Origin: Streptomyces sp. NBC_01335
Lineage (GTDB): Bacteria > Actinomycetota > Actinomycetes > Streptomycetales > Streptomycetaceae
Direction: 5' to 3'
DNA: 64,000 nucleotides
Assembly: GCF_035953295.1 (NCBI RefSeq)
Contig: NZ_CP108370.1
Span: 7,239,001-7,303,000, forward strand
A program made the position numbers and the translations under genes. This document shows positions 55,518 to 63,541 of this stretch, one piece after another (the stretch's first letter is position 1; every line of letters starts with the position of its first letter). The notes beneath the pieces are model-generated. The model did not search any database and was not told where the DNA came from. It worked only from the letters and a program-made list of their open reading frames with translations.

Positions 55518-55949
55518 TCAGAACAGGGTGATGAGCACGCTGATCCGCTTGCCGCACGCCTGCCTGGTGATCGTGACCCGCTTCGAGAGGCGCCGCACCA
55601 GCGGCCACCCGTAGCCCCCGACCCGTACGGTGTCGGGAGCCGCGACCACGGTCCGCGGCTCCGCGGGACTGGCGTCCGCCACGTCCAGCAGCAGCCCCTC
55701 ACCGCTGAGCCGGGCACTGAACCCGGTGAGCCCGCCCCCGTGGCGGATGGCGTTCGTGACGAGCTCCGACGTCACCAGCAGCGCGTCCGAGATGACCACG
55801 TCGTCCGGGTCCATGCCTCCCAGGGTGCAGAACTGCTCGTCCAGCAACTCGCGCACGATGGCGCGCGCGGCGGCGGCGTCGCCGGGCAGGGGGAGCCCCG
55901 TACCGACGGGTCCGCCCTCGTCGCGGCCCACCGGATGTTCCCTGCTCAC
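55518..55949 (-). CDS. RsbW-like anti-sigma kinase (HATPase_c_2)
   Basis: 143 residues; GTG at 55949 has GGAGGA upstream. The GHKL ATP-binding fold is seen as SELVTNAIRHGG (N box), LDVADASP (G1) and GGYGWPLVRRLSKRV (G2). Small stand-alone proteins like this phosphorylate STAS anti-sigma antagonists or bind sigma factors. A STAS gene lies 64 bp upstream on the same strand, and more STAS and a SpoIIE phosphatase follow, so it belongs to a partner-switching set. Confidence 0.85.
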   Translation of the reverse strand: MSREHPVGRDEGGPVGTGLPLPGDAAAARAIVRELLDEQFCTLGGMDPDDVVISDALLVTSELVTNAIRHGGGLTGFSARLSGEGLLLDVADASPAEPRTVVAAPDTVRVGGYGWPLVRRLSKRVTITRQACGKRISVLITLF

Positions 55950-56013
55950 GTGCTCCTCCGCCCCCTGGAACACGGCCCCGTCGTGTCGACGGGCCGTGCG
56001 TGTCGTGCCGGCT

Positions 56014-56376
56014 TCAGCATGTGGCCGCCTCTTCCACGCTCGTGGCCATGGTGAAGGCGCCGGCCGTGCCGGTGACCTCGAACAAGCGACGTACGGCGGT
56101 GCGGAAAGGGCCCGCGAGCACCAGTCCGACGCCGGCGCGCTCATGGCGCGCACGTGCGTCGAGCAGGGTGTGCAGTACCGCGGAGTCCGCGAATTCCGTC
56201 TCCGACAGGTCCACCACAGTACGTTCTTTCCCCATCCGCAACGCCGCCCCGAGAGCCTCGGCCAACTCGGGCGCCCCGGAATTCTCGTCGGCGTCGCCGC
56301 GTACCCGGACGAGCGCGAACCCGTCCGTCCGGACCAGGAACGCCGTCCCCCTGTCCGGTCTCTTCCGTCCGGTCAT
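56014..56376 (-). CDS. STAS-domain anti-sigma factor antagonist
   Basis: 120 residues. FALVRVRGDADENSGAPELAEALGAAL, then ERTVVDLSETEFADSAVLHTLLDARARHE is the STAS fold, with the phospho-acceptor loop around ADSAV (S65). GPFRTAVRRLFEVTG is the usual ending. It is just upstream of the RsbW-like kinase gene on the same strand, the natural substrate pair of a partner switch. Confidence 0.85.
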   Translation of the reverse strand: MTGRKRPDRGTAFLVRTDGFALVRVRGDADENSGAPELAEALGAALRMGKERTVVDLSETEFADSAVLHTLLDARARHERAGVGLVLAGPFRTAVRRLFEVTGTAGAFTMATSVEEAATC

Positions 56377-56483
56377 TTCACTGATGGTGCTTCACCCCGG
56401 AGTCGTACGAAAGGACGGACGAGGAATGCCGCGCCGGGCCGGCGACGGTCGCCCGTACGCGGACCGGACGGATGATCCCGGCG

Positions 56484-56834
56484 TCACGGCGTCAGGATTT
56501 CGGCGTAATAGGCGCCGAGGCGCGTCAAATAGGCCGGGTCATTGGTGTCCTGGTCGCGGGCGAACCGCGGAGCGCCCTTCACCTGCTCCTTCGTGCAGAG
56601 CAGAGTGATCACCCGGTGCTCGGCATCCACCCGCGCGACCATACCCATGGGAATGGCAGTGCTGCGACCGAATTTCCACAGACCCGTGTCGACGACCAGG
56701 TGGTCGAATTCGGGTACGAGAGAACGCCGGTCCACCGTTCCCAGGGTGTCGTCGGAAGCCTCCACCGAAAACTCGGTCGGATCCGTCCCGGCCAGCTCAT
56801 CGATCGCCACGGGCCCGCACCAGACATTTCTCAT
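56484..56834 (-). CDS. PRC-barrel-like protein
   Basis: 116 residues. VEASDDTLGTVDRRSLVPEFDHLVVDTGLWKFGRSTAIPMGMVARVDAEHRVITLLCTKEQVKGAP follows the PRC-barrel pattern, a small beta-barrel found in photosynthetic reaction-centre H subunits and ribosome maturation proteins. In Streptomyces such small proteins often lie near stress or partner-switching genes. The function is unknown. It starts at the ATG at 56834. Confidence 0.65.
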   Translation of the reverse strand: MRNVWCGPVAIDELAGTDPTEFSVEASDDTLGTVDRRSLVPEFDHLVVDTGLWKFGRSTAIPMGMVARVDAEHRVITLLCTKEQVKGAPRFARDQDTNDPAYLTRLGAYYAEILTP

Positions 56835-57080
56835 GCTCTCGCCTTTCCTCCCGCACGCGGATTCGCGTGGGTCTCCACGACCGCTTTCCCCGAGTGCGCG
56901 AACTCACACAGGAAGACATCGCGCGCGTGAGGAGCGCTCCGTCACACCGCCGCGCCGGGGCGCGCCCGGCCATGACGGGTTGCCAGGAGTGCCTCCGGTG
57001 GAGGAGTGTTGCCGAGGGGCAATGATTCTGTCGTCGAGTAGATGAGGTGAGGGGTTCGCGCAGCGGGCCTTCTTCGTTTG

Positions 57081-58721
57081 GTGACTTCCGCACACCGGGC
57101 GCCTGCCGCCCGTGCGAGCACTCAGGTCGAACCGGTCTGGGACACCGCTCCCTGCCCCGCCCTGGTCGTGGGGCCGAGGGGCGCCGTCGAACGGACCAAT
57201 GACGCCGCGGCCGCCCTCTTCCCCGAGGCCCGCCCCGGCACACCCCTGACGGACGCCGTCCCGTCCTGGCTGGCGGACGCGCACCGGGTGCGCCGGGCCG
57301 GAGAGGGCCCGGCCACGGCCGCCGGCCCCGTCGGCGACCGCAGCTTCGAGGCACACCCGGCCGGTCAGGAGGACGGCGGCGTGGTGTGGTGGCTGGTGGA
57401 CGACACCGACCGGCGGCGCGCCACCGAGGCGTTGCGCGGGGAACGCGCACGCACCGCCTTCCTGACCGAGGCGTCGAACCGGCTGCTGTCCTCGCTCAAT
57501 CTCGACAAGTGCGCCGAGGTGACGGCCCAGTTGGCCGCCGCGCACCTCGCGGACGCCGCCCTGGTGGTCGCCCCGTCCACCGGTGGCACGCTGATCGCCC
57601 GGTGCAGCGGCGACGGCACCCCGACACTCACCCGGGAACACGTCGACCCCGACGCGGTGCCCGGCCTCGCCGAGGCGCTCCAGGGGTTCCCGCCCGTGCC
57701 GTCGCGGTGGATGGACCCGGGCCTCGCCCCGTCGTGGGTGGTGCCGCAGGACATGGACGACGTGGGTTCCATCGTGGTCACCCCGCTGCCCGGCCACGGC
57801 GTCCCGGCCGGCGCGCTCATCCTGCTCCGCCGGGGCGAGCACCACGCGTTCAGCCGGAACGAGGAGACCTTCGCCCGGCTGTTCGCCGCCCGTGCGGGCG
57901 CGGCGATGTCCGCCGCGCGCATGTACGCCGAGCAGGCGTCGATCACCGAGACGCTGATGCGCGAACTCCTGCCCCCGGTCCTCCACCAGGTCTCCGGAGT
58001 GGAGTTCGCCGGCGGGTACCGCGCCTCGCGCGACACCGAACGGGTGGGCGGCGACTTCTACGACGTGCACCCCGCGGCGGTCGAGGGCGAGCCCTCCCTC
58101 GCCGTGCTCGGGGACGTGTGCGGCAAGGGCCTGAACGCCGCCGTGCTCACCGGGAAGATCCGCAACACCCTGCACGCGCTGCTGCCGATGGCCGACGACC
58201 ACCAGCGGATGATCGACCTCCTCAACGGCGCGCTCCTCAACTCCCACCACGCCCGGTTCGCCACCCTCGTACTCGCCTCCGCGGTACGCGAGTCCGCCTC
58301 GGTGCGGCTGCGGCTGACCAGCGCCGGGCACGCCGCACCGCTGATCGTCCGCGCGGACGGGACGGTGGAGGAGGCCGCCACCCGGGGCACCCTGGTGGGC
58401 GCCCTCCCGCAGGCCAGGGCCGAGACGGTGGAGGCCGTCCTCGCCCCGGGGGAGAGCTGCGTGCTGTTCACCGACGGGATCACCGAGGCCCGGGGCGGGC
58501 CTCTCGGGGACTCCCTCTTCGGCGAGGAGCGGCTGCGGAGCGCGCTGTCCCGCTGCGGAGGGATGCCCGCCGAGGCCGTCGTCGAGCACATCCAGATGCT
58601 CGCGGCCCAGTGGGTCGGTGGGGGACGCCACGACGACATGGCCGTCGTGGTCATCGCCGCCCCGCGCACCCACCACCTCAGCGCGGTGGACGGCCACACC
58701 CGGGGCAGGTTCACCGCATGA
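57081..58721 (+). CDS. SpoIIE-type PP2C phosphatase with PAS and GAF sensors
   Basis: 546 residues. A PAS-like domain (about 15-110, PCPALVVGPRGAVERTNDAAAALF) precedes a GAF domain (about 120-270, ASNRLLSSLNLDKCAEVTAQLA). The C-terminal SpoIIE phosphatase domain (about 295-535) has ERVGGDFYDV, GDVCGKGLNAAVLTGKIRN and GRHDDMAVVVI, with the metal aspartates. It would dephosphorylate STAS proteins to free a sigma factor. The stop overlaps the cobalamin-protein start (ATGA). The first codon is GTG 57081 or the TTG before it; no strong ribosome site is visible. Confidence 0.85.
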   Translation: MTSAHRAPAARASTQVEPVWDTAPCPALVVGPRGAVERTNDAAAALFPEARPGTPLTDAVPSWLADAHRVRRAGEGPATAAGPVGDRSFEAHPAGQEDGGVVWWLVDDTDRRRATEALRGERARTAFLTEASNRLLSSLNLDKCAEVTAQLAAAHLADAALVVAPSTGGTLIARCSGDGTPTLTREHVDPDAVPGLAEALQGFPPVPSRWMDPGLAPSWVVPQDMDDVGSIVVTPLPGHGVPAGALILLRRGEHHAFSRNEETFARLFAARAGAAMSAARMYAEQASITETLMRELLPPVLHQVSGVEFAGGYRASRDTERVGGDFYDVHPAAVEGEPSLAVLGDVCGKGLNAAVLTGKIRNTLHALLPMADDHQRMIDLLNGALLNSHHARFATLVLASAVRESASVRLRLTSAGHAAPLIVRADGTVEEAATRGTLVGALPQARAETVEAVLAPGESCVLFTDGITEARGGPLGDSLFGEERLRSALSRCGGMPAEAVVEHIQMLAAQWVGGGRHDDMAVVVIAAPRTHHLSAVDGHTRGRFTA

Positions 58722-59806
58722 GTACGCACACCCTGACCTCCGACCACCCGCCGGCGGCGCTGAGGGACGCACTGTGGGACGCCGTCCTGGAGGGGGACGA
58801 GCACACGGCCACCGGCCTCGTGCTGGACGCCCTCCGCGACGGGGCGGACGCCGAGAGCCTGCTGCTGGACGTCATCGTGCCGGTACAGGGCACGATCGGC
58901 GTCGAGTGGGCCGCCAACCGCATCAGCGTCGCCCAGGAACACGCGGCCACCGCGGTCAACGACCGGGTCGTCGGCGCCCTCTCCCGGAGCCGCGCGGCGC
59001 ACCGGGACCGTACCGCCGGGGCGGCCGGGCGGGTGACCGTCGCCTGCGTCGACGGCGAGTGGCACGCCCTGCAGGCCCGTATCCTCGCCGAGGTGCTGAC
59101 CCTGCGCGGCCTGCGGGTCGACTTCCTCGGCGCCCAGGTCCCGACCGCGCACCTGATCGCCCATCTGCACCGCACCGGCGCGGACGCGGTGGCCCTGTCC
59201 GCCTCCCTCGCCACCCGGCTGCCCGCCGCCCACGCCGCGATCACCGCCTGCCAGGCGACCGGCACCCCGGTCCTCGCCGGAGGCGCCGCGTTCGGCGAGG
59301 ACGGCGGGTTCGCCCGCCTCCTCGGGGCGGACGCCTGGGCCCCGGACGCCCGCGCCGCCGCCGCTCTCCTGGCGGCGGGCATCGCGCCCCGTACGCCCCG
59401 CGCCCACCAGCCCATCGACGATCTGCCCCACCTCGGCGACCAGGAGTACACCCTGGTGGTGCGCAGCAAGGCGCAGCTGGTGAAGGCGGTCCTCGTCGGG
59501 CTCGACGAGCGCTTCCCCGCGGCACGCGCCTACTCCGAGGCGCAGCGCGAGCGGACGGCCGAGGACGTGGCGCACATCGTCGACTTCCTCGCCGCCGCCC
59601 TCTACACCGACGCCGCCGAGCTCTTCACCGGATTCCTCGACTGGACCGGGGACATCCTGGCGGCACGCCACGTGCCCGCGCTCTCCCTCGTCCCGGCACT
59701 GGAGGTGCTGGGCGAGGAGCTCAGGGACTTCCCCCGGGCCACCCGCCACCTCCGCCTCGCGGCCGGCCGCCTCCGTCCGAACACCCCCCACGGGAAGCAC
59801 GCATGA
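58718..59806 (+). CDS. Cobalamin-binding photosensor, photocobilin-like
   Basis: 362 residues. Residues ~15-90 are the four-helix B12-binding-2 cap, with the CarH-type Wx9EH motif intact (W64, E74, H75 in VEWAANRISVAQEH). Residues ~105-225 are the Rossmann B12 domain, with E114-W-H116 supplying the axial His and VLAGGAAFG near 187. Unlike LitR there is no DNA-binding domain. The C-terminal ~110 residues (RSKAQLVKAVLVGLDERFPAARAY, DVAHIVDFLAAALYTDAAELFTGFLDWTGDILAARHVPA) are all-helical and resemble the globin-like biliverdin domain of photocobilins. It is ATGA-coupled to the SpoIIE phosphatase before it and to the STAS gene after it, so it probably feeds a light (B12) signal into the switch. 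Confidence 0.8.
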   Translation: MSTHTLTSDHPPAALRDALWDAVLEGDEHTATGLVLDALRDGADAESLLLDVIVPVQGTIGVEWAANRISVAQEHAATAVNDRVVGALSRSRAAHRDRTAGAAGRVTVACVDGEWHALQARILAEVLTLRGLRVDFLGAQVPTAHLIAHLHRTGADAVALSASLATRLPAAHAAITACQATGTPVLAGGAAFGEDGGFARLLGADAWAPDARAAAALLAAGIAPRTPRAHQPIDDLPHLGDQEYTLVVRSKAQLVKAVLVGLDERFPAARAYSEAQRERTAEDVAHIVDFLAAALYTDAAELFTGFLDWTGDILAARHVPALSLVPALEVLGEELRDFPRATRHLRLAAGRLRPNTPHGKHA

Positions 59807-60267
59807 CGACCACCCCCTCCGACGCCTTCCGGCTCAGCACGCGGTACGACGCACAGGGCGCGGTCCTGGTGGAGTTGTGCGGAGACCTCGACCACACCCG
59901 TGCCGACACGCTGCTCGACACCGTGACGGAGCAGCTGGCCGGGCACCCGGACATACGCGAACTCCGGCTCGAATGCGCCCCGTTGGAAACGGTCGACTCC
60001 TCCGGGCTGGCCGCGCTGATCATGATCCGCAGACGGGCCGACCGGGCGGGCGTCCGTCTGGTGCTGGACGGGCGCCGAGCCGCGCTCGACCGGCTGCTGG
60101 AGGTCACGGGTACGCTGGAGTACCTCACCACGACCCCCATGGACGCGGAGCGTCCCTCGGGGCAGAGCATGCGGACCACGTCCACGTCCGCGCACGAGGC
60201 CCCCTCCGCCATCGAGGGCGTACGACACCGCTCGGCCCGTCCCACCGGCCCGGACGGCACAGCCTGA
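59803..60267 (+). CDS. STAS-domain anti-sigma factor antagonist
   Basis: 154 residues. The STAS domain (about 10-115) has GAVLVELCGDLDHTRADTLLDTV and LRLECAPLETVDSSGLAALIMIRRRADRAG, with the phospho-acceptor serines at DSSGL (66-67). A ~40-residue disordered tail follows. ATGA-coupled to the cobalamin-binding gene, it is the probable output of the phosphatase/photosensor pair. Confidence 0.85.
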   Translation: MTTTPSDAFRLSTRYDAQGAVLVELCGDLDHTRADTLLDTVTEQLAGHPDIRELRLECAPLETVDSSGLAALIMIRRRADRAGVRLVLDGRRAALDRLLEVTGTLEYLTTTPMDAERPSGQSMRTTSTSAHEAPSAIEGVRHRSARPTGPDGTA

Positions 60268-60320
60268 CGCACGCCGTGCGCCGGCCCGCCCCGGGGCACC
60301 GGGAACAGAGGGGGAACGTC

Positions 60321-60830
60321 ATGACGTCCGACGCCGAGGTCGCGCCTCCGGGCCACGACGACGTGGCGTCGGCGGCGGGCGACATCGTGGAACTGCTCGA
60401 CCTGCTGTGGGAACGGACCCGCGACCGGGGCTGGGCGGCCCCCGCGTCCCTGGCCCAGCTCCGCCTGATGTACGCCGTCGACCGCGAGGACGGCATCAGG
60501 ATGCGGGCGCTCGGCGCCGTACTGAACGTGTCCGCGCCCTCGCTCAGCCGACTGTGCGACCGGCTCCAGTCCGTGGGCTTCGTCGAGCGGCGGCCCAGCC
60601 CCGACAGCGGACGCGAGGTGACGTTGAGTCTGACGACGCGGGGGCACGCGCACCTCGCCGAGGTGCGCAGGAAGCGGGGCGAGGTGCTGACCACCGCGAT
60701 CGACAGCATGCCCGCCGGGCAGCGCGCGGAGCTGGCCCAGGGACTTACCGGGCTGCGGGACGCGCTGGGCGGCCGCCCGGTGGCTCATCGGATGTTCGCC
60801 GGGCCCGTTGTGCGTGGCCCGGCGGACTGA
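60321..60830 (+). CDS. MarR-family transcriptional regulator
   Basis: 169 residues. The winged helix is ASLAQLRLMYAVDREDGIRMRALGAVLNVSAPSLSRLCDRLQSVGFVERRPSPDSGREVTLSLTTRG, with flanking dimer helices. It follows the STAS gene by 53 bp on the same strand and probably closes the operon. It may link the light or stress signal to gene expression. Confidence 0.85.
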   Translation: MTSDAEVAPPGHDDVASAAGDIVELLDLLWERTRDRGWAAPASLAQLRLMYAVDREDGIRMRALGAVLNVSAPSLSRLCDRLQSVGFVERRPSPDSGREVTLSLTTRGHAHLAEVRRKRGEVLTTAIDSMPAGQRAELAQGLTGLRDALGGRPVAHRMFAGPVVRGPAD

Positions 60831-60869
60831 GCGGGAACCTCGCTCGCCAGGTTGGAGACTGACGTGGCG

Positions 60870-61238
60870 TCAGCTCGCGCGGTGCTCGGGGGCGTCCCCG
60901 GCGGTGCCCACGACGACGAAGTGGTCCAGCGTCCCCGTGACGGTGAACAGGCGCCGCACCTGTGGGCGGAGCGGCCCGGCGATGATGAACGCCCGCCCCC
61001 GGAGCCGGTGTCCGCGCTCCGCCATCAGCAATTCGTTGAGCAGGCCGCTGTCCCCGAAGGTGACACCGGACAGGTCGACCACCGTGGCGGGCAGGTCGGC
61101 CTCCGTGGCCTCCTCCCAGGCGGCGGAGAGGAGATCGCGCTCCGCCTGGTCGACCGCGCCGGTGACACCGATCACGAACACGTCCGGCGCTCTCGCCACC
61201 CGCACGGTGGCACTCTCGTCCCAGCTCATGGCCCCCAT
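60870..61238 (-). CDS. STAS-domain anti-sigma factor antagonist
   Basis: 122 residues. FVIGVTGAVDQAERDLLSAAWEEA and TVVDLSGVTFGDSGLLNELLMAERGHRLRG is the STAS fold with the DSG acceptor site (S64), ending LRPQVRRLFTVTGTLDHF. It converges with the MarR gene (39-bp gap). It is the third STAS protein in 5.3 kb. An ATG at 61229 is an alternative start. Confidence 0.85.
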   Translation of the reverse strand: MGAMSWDESATVRVARAPDVFVIGVTGAVDQAERDLLSAAWEEATEADLPATVVDLSGVTFGDSGLLNELLMAERGHRLRGRAFIIAGPLRPQVRRLFTVTGTLDHFVVVGTAGDAPEHRAS

Positions 61239-61350
61239 TTTCACAGCACCGGAGCGCCGCCCGGACAACACCCCCCGGATGTGCGGGCGAAGCGATTCCG
61301 CCCGTACGTCCAGGGGTGTGCCGCGCACGCCGCCCCGGCCCGAGGGTGCG

Positions 61351-62364
61351 TCAGGGGCGCAGGATCAGACGGATGGGGTCGCCCTGCTTGCGCTCCAGCC
61401 GGGCCACGGCCTCGGCCGCCTCCGCAAGCGGCAGGGTCCCGCTGATCGAGCCGGAGAAGTCCAGCCGGCCGCCTTCGACCAGCCCGAGGAGCTGCGGGAG
61501 GGCGACGGGCATGTCGGAGCCGTAGTGGCCGAGGATCTGCTGCTGGAGGTAGCTGAACCGGGTGCCCTGCGTGACCGTCAGCGGCTTGTCGGTGAGGCCG
61601 ACCAGCACGAGTCGTCCCCCCTTCGCGAGGGCGGTCAGCGCCTGCTCGCGCACGGCGGGCACCCCGGCGAAGTCGAAGGCGGCGGCCAGTCCGGCACCGG
61701 CGGTGACCGCGCGCCCCTGCTCAGCGAGGTCCGGGGCGGCCGGGTCGAGCGCCAGATCGGCTCCGGCGGCGAGAGCGCGCTGCCGGGCGGTCGGGTTCGG
61801 GTCGACGGCGACGATCGGGTACGCGCCCACGGCGCGCAGCAGCTGCACCGCGTGCACCCCGAGCCCGCCCACGCCCCACACGCCCACGGCCTCGGCGGGC
61901 CGGACCGCGGCGGTGGCGGTGATCGCGCCCCACGGGGTGGACACGGCGTCCGGGATGATCGCGCCCTGGTCGAACGGGATGGAGCCGGGCAGCAGCGTCA
62001 GCGCGTCCTCGGCCGACAGCGCGTACTCGGCCCAGCCGCCGTCGTAGTCGACGCCCCGCGTGTACGTGACGCCGTCGCGGGTCTCGCCCGCGTACAGCAC
62101 CACCCGCTGGCCGGGCTTCCAGGACGTGACGCCCTCGCCCGTCGAGGCGATCGTGCCGGACACCTCGTGACCGAGGGTGACGGTGTCGCCCTCCAGCAAC
62201 TGCGGGGTGAGGCTGCCGCCGATCAGGTGCACGTCGGAGAGGCACACCCCGGCCGCCTCCACCTTCACGAGCACCTGCCCCGGTCCGGGCTGCGGCCGGG
62301 GAACCTCCTCGACGCGCAGGGTTCGGCTCGGGACGTGCAGGCGTGCGGCGAGCATCTGCTCCAT
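61351..62364 (-). CDS. Zinc-type alcohol dehydrogenase (MDR superfamily)
   Basis: 337 residues. The GroES-like half has GVCLSDVHLIGG (catalytic Cys), LGHEVSGTIASTGEGVTSWKPGQRV (zinc His-Glu), then GGWAEYAL. The four-cysteine structural zinc loop found in most class alcohol dehydrogenases is absent. The Rossmann half has VGVWGVGGLGVHAVQLLRAVG. It oxidises or reduces an alcohol/aldehyde with NAD(P). The gene is divergent from a TetR regulator that probably controls it. Confidence 0.85.
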   Translation of the reverse strand: MEQMLAARLHVPSRTLRVEEVPRPQPGPGQVLVKVEAAGVCLSDVHLIGGSLTPQLLEGDTVTLGHEVSGTIASTGEGVTSWKPGQRVVLYAGETRDGVTYTRGVDYDGGWAEYALSAEDALTLLPGSIPFDQGAIIPDAVSTPWGAITATAAVRPAEAVGVWGVGGLGVHAVQLLRAVGAYPIVAVDPNPTARQRALAAGADLALDPAAPDLAEQGRAVTAGAGLAAAFDFAGVPAVREQALTALAKGGRLVLVGLTDKPLTVTQGTRFSYLQQQILGHYGSDMPVALPQLLGLVEGGRLDFSGSISGTLPLAEAAEAVARLERKQGDPIRLILRP

Positions 62365-62484
62365 GACATGACCTCCAAAGGCGGTGTTCCCTCGACGGCC
62401 GCCGATCTAACGCAGGTCGTCTTGCATTAGACGGTACGACGGTCCTGAGGTCCTGTGCAAGTGGGGTTGCTTTAGGCTGGCCGC

Positions 62485-63066
62485 ATGACCACGCCCCGCC
62501 CCGCCGCCCCGCCGCTGCGCCGACGCGGGGAGAACATGCGCCGAGCCGTGCTGACCGCCGTCGTGGAGATCCTCTCGGCCGAAGGACTGTCGGGCGCGAC
62601 CGTCTCCGCCGTCGCCCGGTCCGCCGGAGTCCACGAGACCTCGATCTACCGGCGGTGGAAGACCCGCGAGAACCTCATCGCCGAGGCGCTCGTCGCCGAA
62701 CTCGACGCCGCCGTGCCGGTCCCGGACACGGGGGACGTCCGCGAGGACCTCACGACGTTCTTCGTCTCGCTGGTCCGACTGCTGCGCACCGCCCAAGGCC
62801 AGGCGCTGCTGCGGCTGAGCGTCGAGCGGGACGACACCCTGGAGGACCGCCGGGGCCCGTACTGGAAGGACCGGCTGGAGCGCGGCGTCGTCATGGTCCG
62901 GCGCGGCGTCGAACGCGGCGAACTCGCCGGGGACACCGACGCCCGCCTGCTCATGGAGGCGGTCAGCGGCCCCCTCTTCGCCCGCGTCCTGGTGAGCGAC
63001 GCACCTCTCGACGAGGAGCTGGCGGAGCGTTTGGTCGCGCTGGTGCTGGACGGTGCGCGGGTCTGA
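62485..63066 (+). CDS. TetR-family repressor
   Basis: 193 residues. The helix-turn-helix is ENMRRAVLTAVVEILSAEGLSGATVSAVARSAGVHETSIYRRWKTRENLIAEALV. The C-terminal domain is of the TetR_C_11 type (LTTFFVSLVRLLRTAQGQALLR, then WKDRLERGVVMVRRGVERGEL). It is divergent from the dehydrogenase gene, with 120 bp between, where GTCGT (~62416) and ACGAC (~62436) form a weak dyad. Confidence 0.85.
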   Translation: MTTPRPAAPPLRRRGENMRRAVLTAVVEILSAEGLSGATVSAVARSAGVHETSIYRRWKTRENLIAEALVAELDAAVPVPDTGDVREDLTTFFVSLVRLLRTAQGQALLRLSVERDDTLEDRRGPYWKDRLERGVVMVRRGVERGELAGDTDARLLMEAVSGPLFARVLVSDAPLDEELAERLVALVLDGARV

Positions 63067-63541
63067 GGCGCCGGTGGACCGGGGTCGGTCCCGGCCCCCG
63101 CGAGCCCGGCCGTCGGGCGCCGTGGGGAGCGGTCGTCGCCCGCGGCGAAGGGGCTCGGCGCCCGCCTGACCTGCTGTCATGTCGGATGCGCCGTACGGGG
63201 GATCGCCAGTGGACGCTTCTTGCCGACGGGATGCAACGATCATGAGAAATTGGTGATCTTTTTGTTGCCGACTGGGTGCATCTTGGGTGAAACGAGAAGA
63301 TCATTTGACCTTCCCATGATCGGTCCGCGCGTGAGAGTGTCTGCGGGGCGCGTCCCTGCGGGCCGGGCATTGCCGCGGCCACGGTCGCGCGTCCTCTACA
63401 GAACGGCAGTTGCCCGTTTCCTGGGGGGAGAGGGGGAGCGCCGGCGTGATGCCGTCCGCATGCCGGCGGTGTGCGCCCGCGTCGACCTTGTCATGCTCAT
63501 GAGCTGGCTCTGCCTCCTTCCAGGAGTTGGGCGGAACACGC
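63067..63541. other. Intergenic region before the secreted protein gene
   Basis: About 475 bp without a gene. The section 63235-63320 is AT-richer than its surroundings and is the probable promoter region of the gene at 63542. I see no RNA gene or clear repeat in it. Confidence 0.5.
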
